Assembly: GCF_019145475.1 (NCBI RefSeq)
Contig: NZ_JAHTKI010000021.1
Location: 1-64,000 of the forward strand
Length of the DNA stretch: 64,000 nt
DNA from: Pseudomonas botevensis
GTDB lineage: Bacteria; Pseudomonadota; Gammaproteobacteria; Pseudomonadales; Pseudomonadaceae
Reading direction: 5' to 3'
In this document: piece by piece, positions 9,345 through 17,505 of the stretch
How positions within the stretch are numbered: position 1 is the stretch's first letter
How the letters are laid out: every line of letters begins with the position of its first letter
Position numbers and translations under genes: made by a program
The notes under the pieces: generated by a model
Databases searched by the model: none
What the model was told of the DNA's origin: nothing
Seen by the model: the letters and a program-made list of their open reading frames with translations, nothing else

Positions 9345-10297
9345 GCGTCGTCCCTCGCCTGGGCCAGCACCGAGGCGAGTGTGCGCTCGACCAGGGTCAC
9401 TTTGAATTGGTTGTCCTGGGTGGGCGTGGCGCCGTCGAGCAAGCGGGTGCTGACCGCTTTGGCGCCCTGAGGCAACAGCGCTTCCGCCGCTTCGACCCGC
9501 CAGGGTTTTGGCGCGATGCCACCGACGGCGATGCGGCCGCCGCCGTCCTTTTGCAGGATCAGCCCGACTGAAACCAGCGCAAAAGCGTATGACGCGCGGT
9601 CGCGGACCTTGTGATAAACGTGAGTGCCGCCCACGGGTGGCGGCAGAGCCACAGCGGTGATCAGTTCGCCGGGTGCCAGGCTGGTTTCGACATGCGGTGT
9701 GTCGCCCGGCAATTGATGGAAATCCGCCATGGCGATACTGCGAGTGCTGCCATCGGCGCTGATCGTTTCGACCTGAGCATCCAGTGCCCGCAGGGCAATC
9801 GCCATGTCGCTCGGGTGAGTGGCGATGCAGGCAGCGCTGACACCGATGATGCCCAGTTGCCGACTGACCCCGCCAATCGCCGCGCAACCACTGCCCGGTT
9901 TGCGCTTGTTGCAGGCCTGGGCGGTGTCGTAGAAGTACGGACAGCGGGTGCGTTGCAACAGGTTGCCGGCGGTGGTCGCCATGTTGCGCAACTGGCCCGA
10001 AGCGCCAGCGAGCAAAGCGCGGGAGAGCAGCGCGTAGTCTTTGCGCACACGGGCGTCGGCGGCCAGATCGGTGTTGCGCACCAGCGCGCCGATGCGCAGG
10101 CCGCCGTCGGGCGTGGCGTCGATCTGGTCGAGGCCCAGGTGATTGACGTCGATCAGGTGCTGCGGCGTCTCGATGTCGAGTTTCATCAAGTCCAGCAGAT
10201 TGGTGCCGCCGGCAATGAACCTGGCGCCCTCGAACTGCGCGGCCAGCGCGGCGGCTGCGGCGGGGGAATCGGCACGGCTGTAATCGAACGCTTTCAT
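9341..10297 (-). CDS. paoB: Aldehyde oxidoreductase FAD-binding subunit (PaoB-like)
   Basis: This 318-residue medium subunit passes electrons from the iron-sulfur centres to FAD. The FAD_binding_5 signature is visible near residues 25-60 (GARFIAGGTNLLDLMKLDIE). A cysteine-bearing insertion, CPYFYDTAQACNKRKPGSGC, matches the extra cluster-binding loop known in PaoB-type subunits. The ATG overlaps the stop of paoA and the TGA overlaps the paoC start, so the three genes form one translationally coupled operon. Confidence 0.93.
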   Translation of the reverse strand: MKAFDYSRADSPAAAAALAAQFEGARFIAGGTNLLDLMKLDIETPQHLIDVNHLGLDQIDATPDGGLRIGALVRNTDLAADARVRKDYALLSRALLAGASGQLRNMATTAGNLLQRTRCPYFYDTAQACNKRKPGSGCAAIGGVSRQLGIIGVSAACIATHPSDMAIALRALDAQVETISADGSTRSIAMADFHQLPGDTPHVETSLAPGELITAVALPPPVGGTHVYHKVRDRASYAFALVSVGLILQKDGGGRIAVGGIAPKPWRVEAAEALLPQGAKAVSTRLLDGATPTQDNQFKVTLVERTLASVLAQARDDA

Positions 10298-10935
10298 GCC
10301 GGCACCTCCGCGACTTCGCTGATCGCCTCGATGATGTTGGAGTACGCGCCGCAGCGGCAGATATTGCCGCTCATGCGTTCCTGCAATTCCGCAGCGCTCA
10401 GCCTGGGTGGCTCGGTCAGGCTGGGGCTGACGTGGCTGGGGATGCCGTGGTGAATTTCCTCAAGCACCGCCACCGCCGAGCAGATCTGCCCCGGTGTGCA
10501 ATAACCGCATTGATAGCCGTCGTGCCTGATGAACGCGGCCTGCATCGGATGCAGGTTGTCGGGCAGACCGAGGCCTTCAATGGTGGTGACCTCGACGCCG
10601 TTTTGCATCACAGCCAGGGTCAGGCACGAGTTGATCCGCCGACCATCGGCAATCACCGTGCACGCGCCGCACTGACCGTGGTCGCAGCCCTTTTTGCTGC
10701 CGGTCAGGTGCAGGTGTTCGCGCAGGGCGTCAAGCAGGGTGGTGCGGGTGTCGACTTCAAGGGTCTGCGACTGACCGTTGACCTGGATCGTGACCTTGGC
10801 CATGGGCGGTTGCTCCAGAGTGGCCGCATAGGCCTTGAGGCTGATGAAGGGCGGCATCGCAAACGCGGTCGCGGTGACGACGCCCAGAATCAGGAATCGG
10901 CGTCGCGAGAGCGTTGAGGGTTCATGGTCGTTCAT
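10294..10935 (-). CDS. paoA: Aldehyde oxidoreductase 2Fe-2S subunit with Tat signal (PaoA-like)
   Basis: This 213-residue first gene of the operon has an AGAGGAAG ribosome site before the ATG. The N-terminus carries a twin-arginine signal (SRRRFLILGVV), so the complex is exported folded to the periplasm. The ferredoxin-like domain has the first cluster ligands in CDHGQCGACTV and a further Cys in NSCLTL. The helical domain has the second set in CGYCTPGQ and ICRCG. This fits the small subunit of PaoABC, which detoxifies aldehydes. Confidence 0.94.
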   Translation of the reverse strand: MNDHEPSTLSRRRFLILGVVTATAFAMPPFISLKAYAATLEQPPMAKVTIQVNGQSQTLEVDTRTTLLDALREHLHLTGSKKGCDHGQCGACTVIADGRRINSCLTLAVMQNGVEVTTIEGLGLPDNLHPMQAAFIRHDGYQCGYCTPGQICSAVAVLEEIHHGIPSHVSPSLTEPPRLSAAELQERMSGNICRCGAYSNIIEAISEVAEVPA

Positions 10936-11313
10936 GGCTGGGCTTCCTCTGATCAGGGCGGCAGGCTGCACTGAGCCGCGCGGGCGCCGGCATGGTTGCC
11001 AGTCTCTTCAACGAGTGACTCTGTGCAGACGGAAAAGGTTTAAGCGGATTTTCGCCAGGGTGTGACGCGCCGCTTTTGTGAGCGCCGGGCTGCCCGCGAA
11101 CGGGCGGGGACTTGCAGCCTGCAAGTCGGCCGACACAGCGCTTTCGGGGGCAAGCTCACTGCCACGGGAGCGAGCCGACCAACGGTCGTCGGCAGGCCCT
11201 GAATCATCAGTCATTTGCCCGGTCGTATCTGCGGCTGCGCGCACCGCGCCTCGAAGGCGAGGGCAGCGCTGACCGTTTCCGTCGTCAAGACCTGGGTTTT
11301 AGGGAAGTGTTGA
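10936..11313. other. Intergenic region with a degenerate REP-like hairpin
   Basis: This 378-base gap lies between paoA and the small lipoprotein gene. Around 11095-11175 there is a weakly conserved REP-like pair (GCGAACGGGCGGGG... and ...CGCTTTCGGGGGCAAGC), a diverged copy of the intact REP sequences elsewhere in the window. The promoter of the paoABC operon must lie in the left part, but I cannot point to a convincing -35/-10. No gene is seen. Confidence 0.5.
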
Positions 11314-11520
11314 ATGAAGCACGCTACAACGATGCTGCTGACCGTTTCTGCCGCCGTATTGCTGGGCGGGTGTGTGGCGGATTTTGATGATGACTATCGC
11401 CACGGCCGGCATTACGACCGCGACCACGGGCGTTATTACGACCACGACCGGCGCTGGGACGATCGCGATGACGACCGCCGTGACCGACGTCGTTACTACC
11501 GCGACCGGGATGATGACTGA
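11314..11520 (+). CDS. Tiny lipoprotein rich in Asp, Arg, His and Tyr
   Basis: This 68-residue product has a signal peptide and a clear lipobox (LLGGC, Cys at residue 20). The mature 49 residues consist almost entirely of Asp, Arg, His and Tyr (for example YRHGRHYDRDHGRYYDHD). Such composition is expected to be disordered and could bind metal or polyanions; that is inference. An AGGGAAG site precedes the ATG. I do not recognise a family. Confidence 0.7.
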   Translation: MKHATTMLLTVSAAVLLGGCVADFDDDYRHGRHYDRDHGRYYDHDRRWDDRDDDRRDRRRYYRDRDDD

Positions 11521-11529
11521 GTAAAAAAA

Positions 11530-11556
11530 GAAGGCGTCCCCCACACGGGGACGCCT
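11530..11556 (-). terminator. Rho-independent terminator for the minus-strand gene at 11567
   Basis: A GC-rich hairpin (GGCGTCCCC / GGGGACGCC with a 5-base loop) is followed on the minus strand by a run of seven T (plus-strand A-run at about 11523). It sits just beyond the stop of the minus-strand small gene and also closes the convergent lipoprotein gene. Confidence 0.8.
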
Positions 11557-11566
11557 CCAAGGGGCA

Positions 11567-11839
11567 TTAAAAGTGAGCGCTTGCCTGGACGCGGGATCGC
11601 GCAGGCGCCGAGGCCTCGATATCCAGCAAATGGGTGGCAAGAATGTCGCTCAGAAAGCGGAACTGATCGTTGAGGCCCACCACTTCATTGCTGAAATGAT
11701 TGCTGGCGGCGGGCATCAGCAGATCTTCGAAATCTTCGTTGAACACCAGCCCATGGGTCTTTTGTGGCACGGGGTGCTGCTCGTAATAGTTGCTGCCGAA
11801 TACCGGGAAACTCACGGCGAGGGTGACGGTAGTGATCAT
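11567..11839 (-). CDS. Hypothetical small protein
   Basis: This 90-residue product has a GGAG site correctly placed before the ATG at 11839 and a terminator right after the stop, which support a real gene. The first 14 residues are hydrophobic (MITTVTLAVSFPVFG) but no clear cleavage site is seen. It contains no cysteine and I recognise no domain. The longer open frame upstream has no ribosome site and is not used. Confidence 0.6.
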   Translation of the reverse strand: MITTVTLAVSFPVFGSNYYEQHPVPQKTHGLVFNEDFEDLLMPAASNHFSNEVVGLNDQFRFLSDILATHLLDIEASAPARSRVQASAHF

Positions 11840-12048
11840 GCTGTGAACTCCTCGTTGCGTCTCGGATGTGGCAATCCTGGGCCATTGGGTCCTGCGGCGG
11901 AAGGCAATCGTGGCGATGGTGAATATCGACGCCAATGATGGTTGGGTTCTGTGCCGGGTTTGACGGCGCCTGACGCGACCGGACAAACGGCCCGCCACTC
12001 ACTCCTATACTCAAATCAGCTACCTCCTCATTTGAAGGACTCCGCCCC

Positions 12049-13128
12049 GTGAAGCTGCGCGCGCTGCTGGTCGCCGCCGTGTTTCTGCTGGCCGGCTGCG
12101 CCACTTCGGCACGGGCCCCGGTGACAGCGCCGGCGGTGGTGGTATCACCCGCGACCTGGCAGCAGATCGACCGGGAAATCCTCAGCGCCTCGCAGCAAGC
12201 CACCGAACAGGTCAAGGTTTTCGCCCGTGGCTCGATGGAACATTGGCGCACTCGGGTCTACGAGCAAACTGAAGAAAATTTCATCCCGTGGTTCAGCAGC
12301 TACTGGACCCAGGAATGGCTGTCGATGAAAGTCAGCTGGTACACGATCAGCGCCGGTGGCGAGCAGGACGCATCGGCCAAGCGTCTGGCGGCGTATCTGC
12401 TTGAGCAATATCAGGAAAGGGTGCTGGCGCCGGTGGCGGTGGAGATCGATCCGGACGCGATCCTCGGTCAGTCCACCGCGTTCTACGCGCAACTGATGGC
12501 GCAGCAGATGCCGCTCATCGCCCAGCGTCATGGTGTACCGATTGCCCAGCTCAACGGGCGCCTGCAAAAGATTCCAGCGATTGCCCTTGGTCCACCGTCG
12601 GCGCGGGACGCGTCGTTGTATCAGGTCGTCAGCACCGAACCGTTGAATACGCTGCCGGCCTATGCCGCGCTGATCGACAAGGTTCACACCGCGGGCGGTT
12701 CGAAAGGCGTGGCGTCGACCGACTCGACCATGGCCCCGGTCGCCAAGCGTGCGAGCCAGCGCATGGAAGCGGAAATGGCCCCGCGTGGCGCCGCCGGTGC
12801 CGTGGCGGCAGCGGCGGGGAAACTCGCCGGGGCGCTGATTTCCGTGGGCGTGGCGGGCATACGCGCGATCATCCAGGCCAACGACCGGCCCGACAGCGAG
12901 GCATTGATCCGCAGTAGCCTGGGCAACACTTTCGACAAGGCCTGGCTGAAACTGCTGCAAAACCCGACGACCGGGGTCATGGCCGGCACGCTGCACATCG
13001 CCGGGCAGGTCGAGGGCAGTCTGGGCGGGCGCGACGAACCGTCGGTCGGTTTGGGCGTCAATCGTGTCGAATGGCGGCCGCCGGAATCGATCAACCCACA
13101 GATCGAACCGACCCAGCAAGGAGAATGA
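12049..13128 (+). CDS. Uncharacterised lipoprotein with GTG start
   Basis: This 359-residue protein starts with GTG behind a GAAGGA site. The lipobox LLAGC puts the acylated Cys at residue 17. The middle is helical, with the Trp-rich block EENFIPWFSSYWTQEWLSMK. Residues about 240-285 are Ala/Gly-rich and hydrophobic (AAGAVAAAAGKLAGALISVGVAG) and could insert in a membrane. No enzyme motif was recognised. The following gene starts 2 bases after the stop, so the two are very likely co-transcribed. Confidence 0.75.
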   Translation: MKLRALLVAAVFLLAGCATSARAPVTAPAVVVSPATWQQIDREILSASQQATEQVKVFARGSMEHWRTRVYEQTEENFIPWFSSYWTQEWLSMKVSWYTISAGGEQDASAKRLAAYLLEQYQERVLAPVAVEIDPDAILGQSTAFYAQLMAQQMPLIAQRHGVPIAQLNGRLQKIPAIALGPPSARDASLYQVVSTEPLNTLPAYAALIDKVHTAGGSKGVASTDSTMAPVAKRASQRMEAEMAPRGAAGAVAAAAGKLAGALISVGVAGIRAIIQANDRPDSEALIRSSLGNTFDKAWLKLLQNPTTGVMAGTLHIAGQVEGSLGGRDEPSVGLGVNRVEWRPPESINPQIEPTQQGE

Positions 13129-13130
13129 AC

Positions 13131-13484
13131 ATGTCTTATATCGATATTTTCGTGGCGCCCGTTCCGACCGCCAATCTTGCGCAGTACACGAAACACTGCG
13201 AAGTCGCGGCAAAACTGTTCAAGGAGTACGGCGCCCTGAGCGTCGTTCAATGCTGGGGCGATGACGTGCCGGACGGCAAGGTCACGTCGTTCCCCATGGC
13301 GGTAAAACTCAAGGAGGGTGAAACCGTGTCATCCGGCTGGCTGATCTGGCCCGACAAGGCCACCCGCGACAGCGGCATGGCAAAAATGATGGAGGACCCG
13401 CGCATGCAACCGGACGTCAATCCGATGGGCTTTGACGGCCAGCGCATGATCTTCGGCGGCTTCAAATACCTCATTGAACCTTGA
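13131..13484 (+). CDS. DUF1428 family protein (YbaA-like)
   Basis: This 117-residue cytoplasmic protein matches the DUF1428 pattern: MSYIDIFVAPVP at the start, VQCWGDDVPDGKVTSFPMAVK, SGWLIWPDKATRD and DPRM...PMGFDGQRMIFGGF at the end. These small proteins have a dimeric alpha/beta-barrel-like fold and no assigned reaction. An AAGGAGAATGAAC leader before the ATG fixes the start. It is coupled to the lipoprotein gene upstream. Confidence 0.9.
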   Translation: MSYIDIFVAPVPTANLAQYTKHCEVAAKLFKEYGALSVVQCWGDDVPDGKVTSFPMAVKLKEGETVSSGWLIWPDKATRDSGMAKMMEDPRMQPDVNPMGFDGQRMIFGGFKYLIEP

Positions 13485-13504
13485 ACCCCTCGGCAACGGC
13501 CGGC

Positions 13505-13699
13505 TCACTCCACCGACGGGGTGATCCGGCAGCTTTTGCGCAGGCGGATTTCTTCATCCGTCGGTCGTTCATGGACGAATTCGAAGCGCGGCTCGCCCTC
13601 GCTGTAATGCACCAGCCAGCCCCATTCCAGCTCGTTTTCATTCTGTCCGGGATGCGGCGGGCTGGCCCACCAGGGTTCTTTGCTGAGGATCTCGCGCAT
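13505..13699 (-). CDS. Hypothetical small acidic protein
   Basis: This 64-residue product has a strong GGAGG ribosome site before the ATG. The sequence is soluble and charged (NENELEWGWLVHYSEGEPRFEFVHERPTDEEIRL is cited here only in part: ELEWGWLVHYSEGEP and ERPTDEEIRL). No domain was recognised. It is convergent with the DUF1428 gene and divergent from thpR. Confidence 0.6.
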   Translation of the reverse strand: MREILSKEPWWASPPHPGQNENELEWGWLVHYSEGEPRFEFVHERPTDEEIRLRKSCRITPSVE

Positions 13700-13805
13700 G
13701 ACGTCCTCCGGTTGATGGCAATCCTTGAACTATAGACAGGTGTCGCCGATCGCCAGAATGGGCCGTGTAGAATCGGTCCATCGACACCCGGAAAGGAGCG
13801 CGCCC

Positions 13806-14345
13806 ATGACGGACGCAAAGCATGGCGATCAACCGTTCAAGCGGCTGTTTTTCGCTCTGGACTGCCCACCGGCGCAGCGCAAGGCGATTGCCCAGTGGCG
13901 TGCTGAGCTGGGCTTGAGAAGCGGTAAACCGGTGCCGGCGGACAATTTTCACCTGACACTGCTGTTTCTCGGTGCGGTGCCGCTGGCGCAGATTGCCGAG
14001 GTCTGCGAGTCGGCGGCCAAGGTGCGCACTTCGGGCGAGGTGTTGAAGATTTCGCTGGATCGCTTGCAGGTCTGGCACCGTGCCGGGGTGTTGTCCCTGG
14101 CGCCCGAGCAGGCACCGCAAGGGCTGCTGCGGCTGGTGTATGCGCTGGAGCAGGCGATGTTGCCGTTCGGCTTTGAAGAGGCCACGCGCGAGTACCGGCC
14201 GCATTTGACCCTGGCCCGGGACTTCCGCGCGCCGGAACCGGAATCCGCGACGCCGCCGGAGTTCTTCCTGCGTGCCGAACGCTTCGTGCTGTTCGAATCC
14301 CACAAGGGGCGCTATCGGGCACTGGCCGATTGGCCGCTGACCTGA
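13806..14345 (+). CDS. thpR: RNA 2',3'-cyclic phosphodiesterase (ThpR/LigT)
   Basis: This 179-residue protein belongs to the 2H phosphoesterase family. Both catalytic His-x-Thr-Leu motifs are present, in NFHLTLLFLG (about residue 49) and YRPHLTLARD (about residue 139). The family opens RNA 2',3'-cyclic phosphates and can ligate 2'-5' bonds in vitro. The start at 13806 follows a GGAAAGGAG site; the frame runs further upstream without similarity. Confidence 0.92.
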   Translation: MTDAKHGDQPFKRLFFALDCPPAQRKAIAQWRAELGLRSGKPVPADNFHLTLLFLGAVPLAQIAEVCESAAKVRTSGEVLKISLDRLQVWHRAGVLSLAPEQAPQGLLRLVYALEQAMLPFGFEEATREYRPHLTLARDFRAPEPESATPPEFFLRAERFVLFESHKGRYRALADWPLT

Positions 14346-14350
14346 GCCGA

Positions 14351-14378
14351 CAAAAAAAGGCGCCCGAGGGCGCCTGAA
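14351..14378. terminator. Hairpin terminator between thpR and the polyamine operon
   Basis: A GGCGCC/GGCGCC stem with a 4-base loop is preceded by a run of seven A, so on the minus strand it reads as hairpin plus T-run. It could terminate the minus-strand transporter operon, whose last stop is about 140 bases away, and may also close thpR. Confidence 0.6.
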
Positions 14379-14481
14379 TTCACCTGAGCCGAGGGAGCCA
14401 GGTGAGGCCGTTCAGAGGAGGGTGCAGCGGTGGTAAGGCGCTGCGTGAACGGGAAATCTTTTCGGTTGATCGTCCAGCAAT

Positions 14482-14505
14482 GTGGGAGTGGGCTTGCTCC
14501 CACCG
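14482..14505. repeat. Single REP-type hairpin
   Basis: A short palindrome GTGGGAGTGGGCTTGCTCCCAC is typical of the pseudomonad GTGGGAGCGGGCTTGCCCGC repeat family. It lies just downstream of the transporter operon. Confidence 0.6.
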
Positions 14506-14518
14506 TTCTTTCGAACCG

Positions 14519-15616
14519 TTATTTACCCAACTTCACCCGCGTCCAGCCCCGGGTCATGATCCGTTGGGTGGCGATCGGCTGATCCGGCACCGCGTACAAC
14601 GTCGCCATCACCGCTTGCGAAGGGTATGACGCCGGTTCGTTGCGGATTGCTTCGTCCACCAGTGGTGTGGCGGCCGCGTTGGCGTTGCTGTAGCCGATGC
14701 TGTTGGTGACTTCGGCGATGATGTCCGGGCGCATCAGGAAGTCCATGAACAGGTAGGCGTTGTCGACGTTGGCGGCATCACGCGGGATCGCGACCATGTC
14801 GTAGAAGCTGCCGGCGCCTTCCTTGGGAATGCTGTAGTCGATCTCGATCTTGTTGCCGGATTCCTGCGCGCGGGCCTTGGCCTGCAGCACGTCACCGGAG
14901 TAACCGACCGCCACGCAGATGTTGCCGTTGGCCAGGTCCGAGATGTACTTGGAGGAATGGAAATACGCCACCGACGGGCGGATCTTCATGAACAGCGCTT
15001 CGGCTTCGGCGATGTGCGCCTTGTCCTTGTCGTTCACCGGGTAGCCCAGGTAGTGCAGGGCGGCCGGGAGCATTTCGGTCGGCGAGTCGAGGAAGCTGAT
15101 GCCGCAGGCTTTCAGCTTCTCGGCGTTCTCCGGTTTGAACAGCAGGTCCCAGGAGTTGGTGGGGGCGTTGGCGCCCAGCACTTCCTTGACCTTGGCCGGG
15201 TTGAAACCGATGCCGATCGAGCCCCACATGTACGGAAACGCGTGGGCGTTGTCCGGGTCACTGGCGGAGGCGTTTTTCAGCAGCACCGGGTTGAGGTTCT
15301 TCCAGTTCGGCAGTTTCGATTTGTCCAGCGTCTGATAGACCCCGGCCTTGATCTGCTTGGCCAGGAAACTGTTGGACGGCACCACGATGTCGTAGCCCGA
15401 TTTGCCCGCCAGCAGACGCGCCTCGAGGGTTTCGTTGCTGTCGAACACGTCATAGGTCACCTGGATCCCGGTCTCGTCCTCGAACTTCTTGACGGTGTCC
15501 GGGGCGATGTAGTCCGACCAGTTGTAAACGCGCAGCACCTTGTCGTTGGCCTGGACGCCCGTGGCGATTGCGCCCATTAAGGACAGTGTCAGCAGAGTCC
15601 TGCCAAACATTTTCAT
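14519..15616 (-). CDS. Putrescine/polyamine ABC transporter substrate-binding protein (PotF/SpuD-like)
   Basis: This 365-residue periplasmic binding protein has a signal peptide ending near GVQA. The mature start KVLRVYNWSDYIAPDTV and the block YMWGSIGIGFNP are characteristic of PotD/PotF-type polyamine receptors. It is the last gene of the minus-strand order ATPase, permease, permease, binding protein, about 100 bases after the second permease. The start at 15616 has a GGAG site. The substrate is inferred as putrescine from the neighbouring gamma-glutamylputrescine pathway; spermidine cannot be excluded. Confidence 0.93.
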   Translation of the reverse strand: MKMFGRTLLTLSLMGAIATGVQANDKVLRVYNWSDYIAPDTVKKFEDETGIQVTYDVFDSNETLEARLLAGKSGYDIVVPSNSFLAKQIKAGVYQTLDKSKLPNWKNLNPVLLKNASASDPDNAHAFPYMWGSIGIGFNPAKVKEVLGANAPTNSWDLLFKPENAEKLKACGISFLDSPTEMLPAALHYLGYPVNDKDKAHIAEAEALFMKIRPSVAYFHSSKYISDLANGNICVAVGYSGDVLQAKARAQESGNKIEIDYSIPKEGAGSFYDMVAIPRDAANVDNAYLFMDFLMRPDIIAEVTNSIGYSNANAAATPLVDEAIRNEPASYPSQAVMATLYAVPDQPIATQRIMTRGWTRVKLGK

Positions 15617-15675
15617 CGGTACAACTCCATTCTTTTTATTCAAAAGCCATTCAAAAACACAAAGCAGAAGTCCGT

Positions 15676-15705
15676 AGCGGGGGAGCGGGCTCCCTCGCCA
15701 CGAAA
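15676..15705. repeat. Small inverted repeat, GGGGGAGCGGGCTCCC type
   Basis: A short palindromic element lies between the second permease gene and the binding-protein gene. It belongs to the class of extragenic hairpins that pseudomonads place inside operons, and it could set the higher level of the binding-protein message (inference). Confidence 0.45.
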
Positions 15706-15715
15706 ACATCACGTA

Positions 15716-16594
15716 TCAGGCTGCAGTGGCCGCCCGTTGCGGCTGTTGCCACGACTCGTTGGCGGTCTGGTCCATGGCTTCCTGGATCGCCCGCTTGCGG
15801 TTGGCTTCTGCCTTGCGGCCGAAGTACCAGACCAGGAAGGTCACCAGCGACACCGCCAGCAGAATCAGGCTCGCCACGGCGTTGATCTCAGGTTTCACGC
15901 CCAGGCGCACCGCCGAGAACACTTCCATCGGCAGGGTCGTTGAACCTGGCCCTGAGACGAAGCTCGCCAGAACCAGATCGTCCAGCGACAGGGCGAACGA
16001 CATCATGCCGCCCGCCGCCAGCGACGGCGCGATCATTGGAATGGTGATCAGGAAAAACACCTTGAACGGCTTGGCGCCCAGGTCCATCGCCGCTTCTTCG
16101 ATCGACAGATCCAGCTCACGCAGGCGGGCGGAGACTACCACCGCGACATAGGCGGCACAAAACGTGGTGTGGGCGATCCAGATCGTGACGATGCCACGCT
16201 CTTGCGGCCAGCCGATCAGTTGCGCCATCGCCACGAACAGCAGCAACAACGACAGACCGGTGATCACTTCCGGCATCACCAGCGGCGCGGTGACCAGACC
16301 ACCAAACAGCGTGCGGCCCTTGAAGCGTGTCACGCGGGTCAGGACGAACGCCGCCAGTGTCCCCAGCGCCACCGCCGCGACGGCGGTGTAGCAGGCGATT
16401 TCCAGCGAGCGCACCACCGAACCCATCAGTTGCGTGTTGTCGAGCAGCCCGGCGTACCACTTCACCGACCAGCCGCCCCACACCGTCACCAGTTTCGAGG
16501 CGTTGAACGAGTAGATCACCAGGATCAGCATCGGCAGATAAATGAACGTCAGGCCGAAGATCAGCATGAACTTAGAAAATCCGAAGCGTTTCAT
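15716..16594 (-). CDS. Polyamine ABC transporter permease (PotI/SpuH-like)
   Basis: This 292-residue inner-membrane protein has about six membrane segments and the permease EAA-type loop (ELDLSIEEAAMDLGAKPFKV), which contacts the ATPase. It starts KFMLIFGLTFIYLPMLILVIYSF like PotI. Its ATG overlaps the stop of the other permease by 4 bases. With the ATPase, the partner permease and the binding protein it forms a complete importer. Confidence 0.93.
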   Translation of the reverse strand: MKRFGFSKFMLIFGLTFIYLPMLILVIYSFNASKLVTVWGGWSVKWYAGLLDNTQLMGSVVRSLEIACYTAVAAVALGTLAAFVLTRVTRFKGRTLFGGLVTAPLVMPEVITGLSLLLLFVAMAQLIGWPQERGIVTIWIAHTTFCAAYVAVVVSARLRELDLSIEEAAMDLGAKPFKVFFLITIPMIAPSLAAGGMMSFALSLDDLVLASFVSGPGSTTLPMEVFSAVRLGVKPEINAVASLILLAVSLVTFLVWYFGRKAEANRKRAIQEAMDQTANESWQQPQRAATAA

Positions 16595-17505
16595 CCCCGT
16601 CCCTCCATCTCTTTGGCCTGGCTGCGGTTGAACAGCAGGATCGGCACAATCAGGATCAGCAGCATCACCACCGCCAGGGCGGACGCCACCGGCCAGTCGC
16701 GGTTATTGAAGAACTCTTGCCACAGCACGCGACCGATCATCAGCGTCTCCGGACCGCCCAGCAGCTCCGGAATCACGAATTCGCCGACCACCGGAATGAA
16801 CACCAGCATGCAGCCGGCGATGATGCCGTTCTTGGCCAGCGGCACGGTGATTTTCCAGAAGTTGTTGAAATTGCTCGAACCCAGGTCCTGCGCGGCTTCC
16901 AGCAGACTGCCGTCGTGTTTCACCAGGTTGGCGTACAGCGGCAGCACCATGAACGGCAGATATGCATACACCACGCCGATGTACACCGCCGTGTTGGTGT
17001 TGAGGATTTCGACAGGGTGATCCGTCAGCCCGGTCCACATCAGAAACGCATTGAGCAGACCGTTGTTGCTGAGGATGCCCATCCACGCATAGACGCGGAT
17101 CAGGATCGCGGTCCAGGTCGGCATCATGATCAACAGCAGCAGGACGTTTTGCGCTTCCTTGCTGGCCTTGGTGATCGCGTAGGCCATCGGGAAACCGATC
17201 ACCAGGCACATCAGCGTGCTCAGTGCGGCGACCTTCAGCGAGCCGAGGTAGGCCGACAGATACAGCTCGTCTTCGCCGAGCATGCTGTAGTTGCCGATGT
17301 TCAGCAGGAGCTGGAATTTCTGTTCGGCGTAGGTGTAGATCTCGGTGTAGGGCGGGATCGACAGCGCGGCTTCCGAGAAGCTGATCTTCATCACCAAAAA
17401 GAACGGCAGCATGAAGAACAGGAACAGCCAGATGAACGGGATGCCGATAACCAACTTGCGTCCGCTGGGCACCAGGCGCAGGCATTGCTGATTGAAGGTT
17501 CTCAT
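16591..17505 (-). CDS. Polyamine ABC transporter permease (PotH/SpuG-like)
   Basis: This 304-residue membrane protein begins GRKLVIGIPFIWLFLFFMLPFFLV, the usual PotH N-terminus. It carries the EAA loop as SLLEAAQDLGSSNFNNFWKI. The ATG at 17505 overlaps the ATPase stop by 4 bases, so the two are translationally coupled. Confidence 0.93.
   Translation of the reverse strand: MRTFNQQCLRLVPSGRKLVIGIPFIWLFLFFMLPFFLVMKISFSEAALSIPPYTEIYTYAEQKFQLLLNIGNYSMLGEDELYLSAYLGSLKVAALSTLMCLVIGFPMAYAITKASKEAQNVLLLLIMMPTWTAILIRVYAWMGILSNNGLLNAFLMWTGLTDHPVEILNTNTAVYIGVVYAYLPFMVLPLYANLVKHDGSLLEAAQDLGSSNFNNFWKITVPLAKNGIIAGCMLVFIPVVGEFVIPELLGGPETLMIGRVLWQEFFNNRDWPVASALAVVMLLILIVPILLFNRSQAKEMEGRG

Noticed and set aside
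7338..9470. A 710-residue plus-strand open frame
   Set aside because: It is antisense to paoC, its translation is rich in His/Arg/Gly without any domain, and no ribosome site precedes it. High GC makes such shadow frames common.
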